This document shows, piece after piece, positions 35,432 through 43,684 of a stretch of DNA of 64,000 bases. Numbering within the stretch: position 1 is the first letter of the stretch; every line of letters begins with the position of its first letter. A model generated the notes under the pieces. The model ran no database searches and was not told where the DNA came from. It saw nothing but the letters and a program-made list of their open reading frames with translations. Source of the stretch: Candidatus Melainabacteria bacterium (GTDB lineage Bacteria > Cyanobacteriota > Vampirovibrionia > Obscuribacterales > Obscuribacteraceae); NCBI GenBank assembly GCA_003153555.1, contig PLZS01000164.1:1-64000 (forward strand), given 5' to 3'. The position numbers and the translations under genes were made by a program.

Positions 35432-36319
35432 TCAATGAAGTGTCTTCTTCAAAAATGTTTCGACGATTTGTAAGTTCTCCGCCGAAAAAAAGTTGTGTTG
35501 TCCGTTTTTGACAACGTGGTATTCAACCGGAACGCGAGCGGCTTTCAAGACCTCATAAAACGTCGAACTTTGCTCAATTGGCACGACACGATCTCGGTCG
35601 CCATGCATGATTAAAAACGGTGGATCGTCATTGGTGATGAAGGTGACCGGACTTGCAAGCGCAGCCAACTCTTGCTTTTTGCTGGGAAGACCGCCAAGAA
35701 GCTTTGCCACCGGTCCTTTGGGGTCGTTCAGTTGCAGTTCATTGTCAGCTTTCGCTTGTTCGCCTATGGTCAACAAATCAGTCGGTCCACACCAATCGAC
35801 GACGGCCTCGACTTTACTGCTTTGCTTCGGATTGCCTAACGTTCCTTCTAAGTTTGTGATGTCACCGGTGGTGCCAAGCATGGCGGCAAGCTGCCCACCG
35901 GCAGAGTTACCGAACACAGCGATCTTCTTCGGAGCAAAGTGATATTCGGCTGCGTTGGCGCGCAACCAACGCACTGCTGCTTTCACATCATAGAGCTGGG
36001 CCGGATAGATTGCACTGTTACTAAATCTATAATTTATGCTGGCAACAGCAAATCCTGATTTCATAAAGAACACCGCGGGAGTGTCTTCTTTCGAGCCCAC
36101 AAGCCACGCTCCCCCATGGATCCACAGAATTACAGGCATTGGCTTCTTGGCGTTTGTCGGCAGGTATATATCCATTGCGTGCGCATTGTCGTTCAATTTG
36201 GGAGCGTAGGAAACGGTTTTCATCGTATATCCAGCGTGAGCGTCTTCGCGCGCTTGCACGCTGCACGAACTCAAAAGAACTACGCACGATAGGGCCAACA
36301 AAAGATGATCTATGCGCAT
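35432..36319 (-). CDS. Alpha/beta hydrolase lipoprotein (esterase/lipase family)
   Basis: A 295-residue carboxylesterase of the COG0657/BD-FAE type. The start is ATG 36319, with AAGGG upstream, giving a lipoprotein signal with lipobox LLSSC near residue 18. The oxyanion hole HGGAW appears in VILWIHGGAWLVGS. The nucleophile elbow is GNSAGGQLAAM, the acid is in HGDRDRVVP and the His in NGQHNFF. Such enzymes cleave esters of sugars or lipids at the periplasmic face. Surrounding genes give no clue about the natural substrate. Confidence 0.88.
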   Translation of the reverse strand: MRIDHLLLALSCVVLLSSCSVQAREDAHAGYTMKTVSYAPKLNDNAHAMDIYLPTNAKKPMPVILWIHGGAWLVGSKEDTPAVFFMKSGFAVASINYRFSNSAIYPAQLYDVKAAVRWLRANAAEYHFAPKKIAVFGNSAGGQLAAMLGTTGDITNLEGTLGNPKQSSKVEAVVDWCGPTDLLTIGEQAKADNELQLNDPKGPVAKLLGGLPSKKQELAALASPVTFITNDDPPFLIMHGDRDRVVPIEQSSTFYEVLKAARVPVEYHVVKNGQHNFFSAENLQIVETFLKKTLH

Positions 36320-36376
36320 GGCGAACCCTTCGCTTTGCCGAATGATCAATGATATTCGTTTGCTTTCGAATTTGGG

Positions 36377-37294
36377 TTACTTGTAAGGTTTATAAAGCCA
36401 TTCAAGTTCCAACTTTACGTCATCCATTGATTTGTGACGGTCTTCTGGATATTTTTTCAACATCTTCTTCAAGATTTCTTGCAGACTCTGTGGGAAGGAA
36501 ACACCGGGGCAGGCAGCAACTAAGCTTAGTGGTTCGTTGCTAACATGACCGCTCATCGTCTCCACCGGAGTTTTACCGATGATCGGCAAAACACCCGTGA
36601 CCAGGTTGAAAGCCAATATCCCAAAGGAATAGATGTCTGACCTGGCGTCTAAGTGAGCGTTGAGAATCTGCTCAGGGCTCATGAATGCAGGCGTTCCCAC
36701 GACTTGACCGTCCATAGTCAGTTTCTCGCTTTTTCTTTCGTTGATTTTCTTGGCGATGCCGAAGTCAACGATCTTTACGAGGTCTTTGCAGACATTGGTT
36801 TGAAGCAAGATAATGTTGTCTGGTTTGATATCGCGATGCAGAATGCCGCGACTATGCGCATGGGCAAGCGCTTCGGCAATTTGAATGAGGATAGGGAAGG
36901 CGCGCGGCAATGGAAGCCGACCACATTTCTGGATAACGTCTTTAAGGTTGTCGCCTTCCAGATAGTCCATAACCAAAAATGGATAACTGTTGTCTTGCAG
37001 CCCGAAATCGAAAACTGTGACGATGTTTGGATGATTCAAGGAACTGGCTGCCTGTGCTTCGCGCTGAAATCGCAAGAAGCTATTTTCATTACCTTTTAGG
37101 TCTTCAAACAGCACTTTTACGGCAACGGGACGGTCGAGTACTTTGTGTCTGGCTCGATAAACCTTACCAAGCGCGCCGCTGCCTATCTCGTGCTCGATTA
37201 GGTAGCGATCCGCTATGGTGCAACCGATTAGTGATGCCTGTGCCAAACCCACATCGCCCCCCAAGACGAAATTCCCTCTTATTAGTTCTACCAA
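36377..37294 (-). CDS. Hanks-type Ser/Thr protein kinase
   Basis: A 305-residue soluble kinase. The glycine loop is IGSGALGKVYRA, the ATP lysine is in VAVKVLFEDL, the catalytic loop is HRDIKPDNI, the magnesium loop is DFGIAK, and the activation segment ends in GTPAFMSPEQIL. No membrane segment or sensor domain follows, so it is a minimal cytosolic kinase. Its phosphothreonine readers might include the FHA protein at 7279-9531. The frame start is a TTG at 37294 with no ribosome site; TTG 37264 or GTG 37252 within the N-terminal region are alternatives. It is followed by an esterase gene. Confidence 0.9.
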   Translation of the reverse strand: MVELIRGNFVLGGDVGLAQASLIGCTIADRYLIEHEIGSGALGKVYRARHKVLDRPVAVKVLFEDLKGNENSFLRFQREAQAASSLNHPNIVTVFDFGLQDNSYPFLVMDYLEGDNLKDVIQKCGRLPLPRAFPILIQIAEALAHAHSRGILHRDIKPDNIILLQTNVCKDLVKIVDFGIAKKINERKSEKLTMDGQVVGTPAFMSPEQILNAHLDARSDIYSFGILAFNLVTGVLPIIGKTPVETMSGHVSNEPLSLVAACPGVSFPQSLQEILKKMLKKYPEDRHKSMDDVKLELEWLYKPYK

Positions 37295-37496
37295 CTTGGC
37301 GCTCTAACTTAAACAGTGGTGGACGATAAATAGTGTATTGCTTGAGCTGACTTAGATTAAATCATTAGGGAGCAAGGGATATCAAAGCAGCTGTATTTGC
37401 TGGCGATGGTATCGTATATGGTACCGAAAATGGATTGCGAGGCTTTCGCTTGAGCAGCGTTTGTTTGTTTGTGTGGTGTCCGGCTGATCCGGCTTG

Positions 37497-38489
37497 TCAG
37501 GCTTCGATCTTGTCCAGCTGCTGTAGCAATCGGTTAATCGCCGCGATTTCGTCTTTGTTCAGTCTTACGTCTGCAGCCTTAGCGTTTTCAGCCGCCTGCG
37601 CCGCATCCCGAGCGCCGACAAGAGCGACGGTAACTCCCGGCTGTTGTATGGTCCAGTTGAGCACGACGTTTCCAATTGAGGCGTTATGACGCTCGGCTAT
37701 CGGTTTTAGATCTTGCAAAAATTTGTTCACTTTTTCAATAAAGGCGGGTTGGAATTGAGGCTGCTCGGCGCGGTGATCTCCCGGCGCAAACTTGTGATCC
37801 GCTTTGAACTTGCCTGTCAACAATCCGCGTTGGAGCGGGCTGTAAACAACTGTGGCGATGTCGTGCTCTCTGCAATACGGCAACACGTCCTTTTCGATAT
37901 CGCGAAGAACCATGCTGTAGGGCGGTTGATTGGACGCAATTGGAACTATGGTGTTGCATTTACGAATGTCGTCGGCGGTAAAGTTGCTCACTCCGATCGC
38001 ACGTACTTTTCCTTCTTTCAACAACTGCGCGCAGGCTTCCATTGTTTCTTCCAACTCTGTAGATGGATCGCGCCAGTGGCATTGATACAGGTCAATGTAA
38101 TCAGTACCGAGCCGCTTGAGGCTATCTTCGCATTCTTTGATGATGCTGCTCTTCCTTGCATTTCGATAAATTTTTACGATTTTCCCGTCTTCATTGAGAT
38201 CAAAGAAGTGCTCACCCTCGGATGAATCCCAGCGCAGACCGAACTTTGTGAAGATCTGAACTTTGTCGCGTTTGTCGCCAATCGCTTTCGCGACAAGCTC
38301 TTCGCTTTTTCCATAACCGTAGATTGGAGCTGTATCGATGGAGGTCACGCCGGCATCTATTGAGGCCTGAATGGCTTCGATCGCCGCTTTCTCATCAGAG
38401 CCGCCCCACATTGTGCCGCCGATTGCCCAAGCACCATATGTGATGACTGACGCATGAATGTTCGATGCCCCAAGCTTTCGGTACTGCAT
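37497..38489 (-). CDS. Aldo/keto reductase
   Basis: A 330-residue NADPH-dependent oxidoreductase with a TIM-barrel fold. The catalytic tetrad is visible: Asp in IDTAPIYGYGKSEEL with Tyr, Lys in IFTKFGL, and His in LYQCHWRDP. SNFTADDIRKC and IPIVAS-type loops follow, and VALVGARDAAQAAENAKAAD near residue 300 is the NADPH 2'-phosphate site. GAGGAG lies seven bases before the ATG. The specificity (sugar or aldehyde) is not predictable. It stands alone on the minus strand. Confidence 0.92.
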   Translation of the reverse strand: MQYRKLGASNIHASVITYGAWAIGGTMWGGSDEKAAIEAIQASIDAGVTSIDTAPIYGYGKSEELVAKAIGDKRDKVQIFTKFGLRWDSSEGEHFFDLNEDGKIVKIYRNARKSSIIKECEDSLKRLGTDYIDLYQCHWRDPSTELEETMEACAQLLKEGKVRAIGVSNFTADDIRKCNTIVPIASNQPPYSMVLRDIEKDVLPYCREHDIATVVYSPLQRGLLTGKFKADHKFAPGDHRAEQPQFQPAFIEKVNKFLQDLKPIAERHNASIGNVVLNWTIQQPGVTVALVGARDAAQAAENAKAADVRLNKDEIAAINRLLQQLDKIEA

Positions 38490-38729
38490 AAATGACTCCT
38501 CACGGCTGTAATTGTAAGTTCGTAGGCGAGAGTCTAGCCCAATCCAGGGCGATTGGGATCAATTTATGCCTAATACTACATACTTCTTTTCGCAGGGGCG
38601 GTTTTGCGGTCACCAGCAGGTCTGTTAATCGCTCACTTTTTCTTCTCGTCAATGGTGAACAATTTACTACCGTTTAGCACCGGATATAGTGTCTTTCCTG
38701 AGTGCATGTTCAGTCATGGATATTTGATC

Positions 38730-38735
38730 TAAACT
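38730..38735 (+). promoter_or_regulatory. Possible -10 element (TAAACT)
   Basis: TAAACT lies 45 bases before the start of the 174-residue membrane protein. The rest of the intergenic region 38490-38779 holds no gene. Confidence 0.25.
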
Positions 38736-38779
38736 GTATAAAGAAATATCAATAAAAGTACCGATGGAGTTCTCTTACA

Positions 38780-39304
38780 ATGAGCCAATTGGTCAAAATT
38801 TTCAAGCCAGATCCATCCGTTGTCTGGGTGTTCAAGGCTATGGTGATTTTTGCAGTGCTCGTCACTGCTGCTGGCCTCGCATCCGCCCGAGCAATGATTT
38901 CATGTCTTGGATTATTTCTACTGACTGTTTTCGCGGGGCTAACGTTTAAGCAATCCGGACAGACAATTGAAATTTACAGCGACAAAATTGTTTTCCGCCA
39001 CTCCGGGCAAGAACCTTGGATCTTGCCGTTTGAGAACTTTTCGGGTATTGAGCTTGTAACGACATTGCGGCACTCGACCAAATACTCCCCTGGGCGGACA
39101 ATCCTACTTCGATTCATCGACAACGATGATAAATTCTGCGCTGAAGCCAACGTCAATGTTTTTGACAAAAGCGCTATCCGTACAATGATTGAGCTAATTC
39201 AAGAGCACAAGGAACAGCTCTCCTTAAACGATCAGGCAGTGGCTTTATTGCAAGTCCGAAGATATAAAGGGAATACAATGGATAAAATCACCAAAACGGA
39301 GTAG
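38780..39304 (+). CDS. Hypothetical membrane protein, PH-domain-like
   Basis: A 174-residue protein with two adjacent N-terminal membrane helices (residues about 17-35 and 40-56) and a beta-rich tail (TIEIYSDKIVFRHSG, then TILLRFIDNDD). This layout resembles bacterial PH-like (bPH/YdbT-type) membrane proteins, but no firm family match can be made by eye. It is followed at six bases by a DUF4870-like gene, probably in one operon. Its cytosolic tail ends in a helical segment. Confidence 0.55.
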   Translation: MSQLVKIFKPDPSVVWVFKAMVIFAVLVTAAGLASARAMISCLGLFLLTVFAGLTFKQSGQTIEIYSDKIVFRHSGQEPWILPFENFSGIELVTTLRHSTKYSPGRTILLRFIDNDDKFCAEANVNVFDKSAIRTMIELIQEHKEQLSLNDQAVALLQVRRYKGNTMDKITKTE

Positions 39305-39310
39305 CGAAAA

Positions 39311-39712
39311 ATGGATGAATTGCCTGCGAGAAGCTCGTCGGATGGAAACGAGTTGGTGAAAACAAAGCTATTTGAAATTGACAACAATGTTGCCGCAGCC
39401 CTGAGCTATATACCAATTTGCTTTGCCGGTGCGATCTTTTCAGGAGTCTGGATGGCTACTGAGCCAAAAAGTAACAAGTTTTTGCGTTATCACGCATTTC
39501 AAAGCTTAGTCCTCACAGCGGCGTGCGTCGGACTGATGATCGTCACTTCTGTGTTTGGACTTATACCATTTATAGGAATCTTCGCCTGGTTCATTCACTC
39601 CGTTATTTCTTTTGCCTTTGTGGTCGGCAATATTTATCTGATGTACAAGGCCTATAAGGGACAGATGGTGACCATTCCATACGTCAGCATGTTAGCCGAT
39701 CAAAACGTCTGA
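39311..39712 (+). CDS. DUF4870/Tic20-like membrane protein
   Basis: A 133-residue membrane protein with three or four helices. The NKFLRYHAFQSLVLTA segment matches the conserved FxRFHAxQSL motif of DUF4870/Tic20-like proteins. GGAG lies nine bases before the ATG. The protein lacks a signal peptide and ends in a short cytosolic tail. Function is unknown; such proteins often sit near secretion or stress genes. It is downstream of the 174-residue membrane protein. Confidence 0.7.
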   Translation: MDELPARSSSDGNELVKTKLFEIDNNVAAALSYIPICFAGAIFSGVWMATEPKSNKFLRYHAFQSLVLTAACVGLMIVTSVFGLIPFIGIFAWFIHSVISFAFVVGNIYLMYKAYKGQMVTIPYVSMLADQNV

Positions 39713-39784
39713 AGCTTTGATTTTCTCTGAGAATTTTGCGCACCACATCTAATGTCATAGTTAGCGCAAATAGGTGCCGGCAAG

Positions 39785-39824
39785 GATACTGGCGCTGCCC
39801 AGGCTAGATGCCGGCGCTCCCAGG
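39785..39824. repeat. Dispersed intergenic repeat, copies 2 and 3
   Basis: Two tandem variants, GATACTGGCGCTGCCCAGG (39785-39803) and GATGCCGGCGCTCCCAGG (39807-39824), share a core with 19991-20007. The second copy ends six bases before the end of the TPR gene at 39830. Confidence 0.5.
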
Positions 39825-39829
39825 TTAGA

Positions 39830-40396
39830 CTAGGTGATTGCTTCCCATCGTCCGGAGCGTGAGAATCGCCCAGAGGAAATGGCGATGGCAGAAGCCCGAA
39901 GTGCTTCCGCTTCTGGAGCGCGATTGGTCTGGTAAAGCAATGTGGTGTAGTGTCCTAGGAGCGTAAGCACCTGCGGATGTTTAGCGCCCATCGCCTTGGT
40001 TTTTATGGACAAGGCTTGCTTGTAGAGCGGCTCGGCTTGGACTAATTTGCCCGCTGAGTGGTAAATCATAGCCAGATTATGAGAAATTATGCCGGTGTCG
40101 AGGTGATCTTCACCCAGTGTTTTTGCATACATGGACAGTAGCCTGCGACAAATTGGGGCGGCGAGGCTGTATTTTTGCTGAAGGTAATAGATTTCCGCTA
40201 GACTTTCGAGCGTCATAGCCAGCCTACCGTCGTTTTGCTCGAATGACTCAGCTTCTTCAAGCGCTGACAGGGCCATGGTTTCGGCTTCCGAGTAATTCTT
40301 GTTCTGCAAGGCGTGTTCGGCTGAGGCAGTCAGAACCTCCCATGGTACGCAGACTGTCTCTTCGGGTAATCTCGGTGTTTCCGCCTGTGTCTTCAT
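39830..40396 (-). CDS. TPR protein (kinesin-light-chain type repeats)
   Basis: A 188-residue soluble protein of four TPR units. Signature stretches are NYSEAETMALSALEEAE, LAEIYYLQQKYSLAAPICRR, LAMIYHSAGKLVQAEPLYKQA and LLGHYTTLLYQTNRAPEAEA. The start is ATG 40396; a TTG at 40429 has no ribosome site. The unit type matches the protein at 35063. Its role is likely protein binding, with partners unknown. Confidence 0.8.
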   Translation of the reverse strand: MKTQAETPRLPEETVCVPWEVLTASAEHALQNKNYSEAETMALSALEEAESFEQNDGRLAMTLESLAEIYYLQQKYSLAAPICRRLLSMYAKTLGEDHLDTGIISHNLAMIYHSAGKLVQAEPLYKQALSIKTKAMGAKHPQVLTLLGHYTTLLYQTNRAPEAEALRASAIAISSGRFSRSGRWEAIT

Positions 40397-40570
40397 GTAA
40401 TTTTTCTGCCCAAAGGACCCCGAAACCAAACGGGCAAATAAGAAAGGTGCTCGGACTGTCCGAATCTTTCCAGTTTGGGCTATTGCACCAGATATGGTGC
40501 GATTTCAGCGCTCGATTGAGCTGCCCCGACCCGGGTATAATCTGAGCACTATGATTTGAGGTTGATGTTC

Positions 40571-40939
40571 ATGCAAAGGCTCGAGAAGATATTCGATAAT
40601 AAGGGTGTCAAAGTTCTGGCTGGAGACATTGATGCCGGAGACTATGAATTCAATATGGGCGCCTTGTGGGGCGGTTTTGAAACGATTCAGTTGCAGGGCG
40701 AAATTAAGAGCTTGGCTTTGCAGACGGAAGAGAGTGTCAAGAAAGTAGCAGGCACCTTGGGCTGGGGACTTGCAGGCTCATTGGCTTTAGGTCCAGTTGG
40801 GCTGCTCGCTGGTTTGGTTCTTGGGGGGAATCGCAAGGAAGTATGCGCCCTCTGTGAACTCAAGGATGGGCGAAAGTTCCTGGCCACAATGGACTCAAAG
40901 ATTTACCAGCAAATGCTGGCGCTTTCGATGATGAAATAG
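40571..40939 (+). CDS. Small membrane-associated protein with glycine-rich hairpin
   Basis: A 122-residue protein of unknown function. GAGGT eight bases upstream supports ATG 40571; earlier ATG 40565 or TTG 40556 are possible. The middle (residues about 55-95) is hydrophobic and Gly-rich (GWGLAGSLALGPVGLLAGLV), suggesting one re-entrant or two short membrane helices. The flanks are soluble (FDNKGVKVLAGDI, then CALCELKDGRKFLATMDS). It resembles small GlsB/Gly-zipper or holin-like proteins, but no family is assigned. It converges on the long Pro-rich gene. Confidence 0.5.
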   Translation: MQRLEKIFDNKGVKVLAGDIDAGDYEFNMGALWGGFETIQLQGEIKSLALQTEESVKKVAGTLGWGLAGSLALGPVGLLAGLVLGGNRKEVCALCELKDGRKFLATMDSKIYQQMLALSMMK

Positions 40940-40944
40940 CCAGT

Positions 40945-41008
40945 TCGCGCATAATTGCTTGTGTTCGACGAAGAAGCAGCTAGTCGCGCATGATTGCTTG
41001 TTTTCGAC
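40945..41008. repeat. Direct repeat of the 3' end of the Pro-rich gene
   Basis: 25 bases at 40945-40969 repeat those at 40984-41008 with two mismatches, 39 bases apart (in frame). The second copy codes the last residues of the gene; the first lies past its stop codon. Confidence 0.6.
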
Positions 41009-43370
41009 CGACGAAACTTCGACGTGCCATATCCAACACTGATAAAACCACTGTTACTGTCGTGAAGAGCACAATCGTGTTTGGTAGGTAAATAGCAGCC
41101 AAAGACGCAGATGTGGATAGAACAGCGGCAAAAATGGCACTTATCCCAGATGCCGCTGCGATTAAACAGATTGGCACAATTAAGAGATCTGTCACTCCAT
41201 AGGTCATTGACCGCCGAAACTTGAAGTAAATCAGCAATGACAAAATACCAATCGAAACGTAGGTGAGCAAAACCATGATTGATCCTAGAGAGTTTGCGGC
41301 TGACGAGACAAAAATAGTACCTGGAATTCGTCCAAAAGCGGCGGACAACCCCGAGCAAAATGCAAAAATCCGATGGATCACAACTTGCAGCAAATTAGGG
41401 CGCTTATTTGGATTGAATGGGTGCAGTTTGATTTCACGATTGTCATAGGTATTCACTCCCTGGATAAAATTGTCAGCCAGCGGTTTCGGGGCGATTAGCT
41501 GCACGGCGCTTTCGATCCGCTGACCCGCATCCCTACAAGTGCCTGCAGCAGCTGATTGTTCCGTCACCCAGCTCAATCCCAAACAAATGAAATAAATCAA
41601 CAGATAGATTTCGAATCGAACCCCCGCCGTCGTTTTGCTCTTCAAGCGCCGAATCGATTGTTGGTGCACAGTCGGCGTTGGCAAGGCTAATTCTGGATCC
41701 ATCGCCGCTAATTCTTCGAGAGAATAGTGACGCTCTGGCTCGGGCTGTTGGGTTTTGGGCGGCGCATCAGAGGGCGACATTTGCAATTCTTCCAAACCAG
41801 GGGAGAAAGCATCGTTGGTCGCTCTAGGCTTCTTTTGTGTTACTGGGTGCCAATCTTCCGGCTTACCTTGAGAAATTATTGATTCACGCAAATCTGCGAC
41901 AAATGCAGCTATTTTAGGTGGTGAAAGCGCTTCTTCATCTTGGTCGTAAGGTTTTGGTGTGACTTCCAACCCTGAAGCTTCTTTTGGTTCAGCTGGTTGT
42001 GAAGACTTCGACACCTGGCTGGGAGAGAGATCTCGTGCAGTTTGATTGAGGGACTTGTTTGAGCCGGATGTTGGCTGCTTTGGTTCCGTTTTTACCGGTG
42101 CAGGCGTTTGCATCGCAGGACTCTGCGCCGGTTCCGTTGGCGAGGTCAGCGGCGAAGTGACAGGTGGGAGTGCAGGTGAGTTTACTGGTGCAATATCAAC
42201 TGCCGTGGCTTCCGTCTGTTGTTGGAGTGTAGGTGATGAGCCGGACGCAGCCAGTTCGCGTTCGCGCAAGCTCGATACAAACTTAGCCATCTTGGGCGAA
42301 AGACCCGGCGTTTGCGGTTCGAGTTGTATTGCTGGGTTGTAGTTGAGTTCAGGTCCGAGCGTTGTAGACGGCGGCTGCTCAACCGACGGGCTTGCAGAAC
42401 TGCGGGAAGAGAATACGCTCAGCCCGTTTGGGGAGGATGATGCAGGCAATTCAGCACTCGGCTTTTTGATCGTGCTTAAGTCGCGCTCGCCGCTGGTTCC
42501 GCTGAGCGAGGACGAGAAGGCTGCTGCTGACGCGCCGAAGTAATCGACTGGTGCCCTCCACTTATATGCAGTTTCTTCTTTAACCGGCAAGGCGCGTGAG
42601 CTTCGCGTCAAACTTCCTAGATCGGGCACTTTTGGGCTGGTGGGGGTATCCATCGCGGCAATGTCATAGGTTGTCACCTGATGCTCGCTACTGTTCGTCA
42701 AAGGAATATCGAATTTCGTGGCGTCCAGAATTCGCGCTGAAGTGGACGGTGTCGGCGGTGTTGGCGCGGCATCATCTTTGCCAAGTGTTGGAGCCGAAGC
42801 GGGGTTCTGAGAATTATTCGATGCGGAAGGTGTCTCACTCGCCAAATCCGGAGTAGTGGATATCTCAGCTGTTACTGGTGCGTCAGGACCGGCAGTTAGT
42901 ACAGGTTCAGCCGCAGTGTCAGGAGCGGGAGGCACAGGCGTGGACGCCTTTGTAGACTTTGACTGAGGGGAACTAATGCCAGTGTTGCTCGCCGTTATGA
43001 TTGGCGCTTGCTCTAGACCGTGCTTGTAGCTGGATTCTGTAAATTTGTAATTGGAAAAATCGGTGCTGTTTTCAGGAGAAGCCTGAGAATCAACTGGAAC
43101 GTCCTGAATCGACGAACCGGGCGCGGGAGGCTGAACGGCAGCAATATCGGTAGGCTCAGCCACAGGAACAAGTGGCTGGACGGCAGCGATATCGGTAGGC
43201 TCAGCCACAGGAACAAGTGGCTCTGGTGCGGAAAGATCGTGAGCGCTAAGGGGTGGAGATGGCGGCTCTACAGCCGTGATCTCATGCAAGGTCGCATCGA
43301 TACCCGGTCTTTTAACCGTTTTCTTTGCAGCTTGCTTTCCGCTTCTTTTTGACTGTTTCTTCTTGGTCAA
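40980..43370 (-). CDS. Pro/Ser-rich protein with C-terminal membrane domain
   Basis: A 796-residue protein. The first 550 residues are low complexity, rich in Pro, Ser, Ala and Thr, with a 15-residue unit (LVPVAEPTDIAAVQP) repeated twice (43129-43218). Three short KxAxFVxxLR-like segments (MAKFVSSLRERELA, IAAFVADLRESI) recur in the middle and may be linear motifs. From residue about 590 there is a membrane domain with at least five helices and an extracytosolic loop (about 615-650). No family is recognised. It ends with ARRSFVGRKQAIMRD. The N-terminal 25 residues are Lys-rich and cytosolic, so the linker probably reaches into the cytoplasm. Confidence 0.65.
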   Translation of the reverse strand: MTKKKQSKRSGKQAAKKTVKRPGIDATLHEITAVEPPSPPLSAHDLSAPEPLVPVAEPTDIAAVQPLVPVAEPTDIAAVQPPAPGSSIQDVPVDSQASPENSTDFSNYKFTESSYKHGLEQAPIITASNTGISSPQSKSTKASTPVPPAPDTAAEPVLTAGPDAPVTAEISTTPDLASETPSASNNSQNPASAPTLGKDDAAPTPPTPSTSARILDATKFDIPLTNSSEHQVTTYDIAAMDTPTSPKVPDLGSLTRSSRALPVKEETAYKWRAPVDYFGASAAAFSSSLSGTSGERDLSTIKKPSAELPASSSPNGLSVFSSRSSASPSVEQPPSTTLGPELNYNPAIQLEPQTPGLSPKMAKFVSSLRERELAASGSSPTLQQQTEATAVDIAPVNSPALPPVTSPLTSPTEPAQSPAMQTPAPVKTEPKQPTSGSNKSLNQTARDLSPSQVSKSSQPAEPKEASGLEVTPKPYDQDEEALSPPKIAAFVADLRESIISQGKPEDWHPVTQKKPRATNDAFSPGLEELQMSPSDAPPKTQQPEPERHYSLEELAAMDPELALPTPTVHQQSIRRLKSKTTAGVRFEIYLLIYFICLGLSWVTEQSAAAGTCRDAGQRIESAVQLIAPKPLADNFIQGVNTYDNREIKLHPFNPNKRPNLLQVVIHRIFAFCSGLSAAFGRIPGTIFVSSAANSLGSIMVLLTYVSIGILSLLIYFKFRRSMTYGVTDLLIVPICLIAAASGISAIFAAVLSTSASLAAIYLPNTIVLFTTVTVVLSVLDMARRSFVGRKQAIMRD
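43129..43218 (-). repeat. 45-base tandem repeat inside the Pro-rich gene
   Basis: Two tandem copies (43129-43173 and 43174-43218), differing at two positions. They code 15 residues each. Confidence 0.85.
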
Positions 43371-43445
43371 ACGAGACGACTCCGTCCGCGGTCTCTAGAA
43401 TTCAATTATGCCACCAAAGCACCGGAATACTAACCTGCGGGCGTC

Positions 43446-43637
43446 TTATATCATTTGACCGCGAGCCTTAATTAAGAGGTTGTTTGCCCAGTAATAGTCT
43501 GGCCGCTCTGGTAGCGTAGTTTCTTCGTAGGCTTGGTCGAACGTTTTATGTAGTTCGAGTCGCCACTTATTTGAGTCAGTCCACAACATCTCTCCGTGTC
43601 GCACTGCCATCAACTGATCGACAAAATCAGCTTCGGA
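43446..43637 (-). pseudogene. Truncated C-terminus of a predicted nucleotidyltransferase (COG3541-like)
   Basis: An open frame from 43637 down to the stop at 43446, first ATG at 43610 (54 residues). The peptide shows VRHGEMLWTD, KWRLELHKTFDQAY, TTLPERPDYYWANNLLIKAR. It strongly resembles the C-terminal tail of large DNA-polymerase-beta-type nucleotidyltransferases (YcgL/COG3541). No nucleotidyltransferase domain lies upstream, so it is most likely the leftover of a deleted gene; its broken end coincides with a 13-bp inverted repeat at 43615-43653. Expression as a small protein cannot be excluded. Confidence 0.55.
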
Positions 43638-43653
43638 TTAATTTTGTCGATCA
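43615..43653. repeat. 13-bp perfect inverted repeat at the gene break
   Basis: TGATCGACAAAAT at 43615-43627 pairs with its complement at 43641-43653 around a 13-base loop. The left arm lies inside the remnant's coding frame. Confidence 0.7.
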
Positions 43654-43668
43654 TCACTTGTGTTGGCT

Positions 43669-43684
43669 GCACCACCTGTGGTGC
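43669..43684 (-). terminator. Hairpin overlapping the stop of the Pro-rich exported gene
   Basis: GCACCAC and GTGGTGC pair around a two-base loop, directly at the stop codon of the gene at 43684. There is no T-run, so termination is uncertain. Confidence 0.35.

Noticed and set aside
42046-42342. 98-residue Gly/Ser/Val-rich plus-strand frame
   Set aside because: It is antisense to the Pro/Ser-rich coding region and has no ribosome site.
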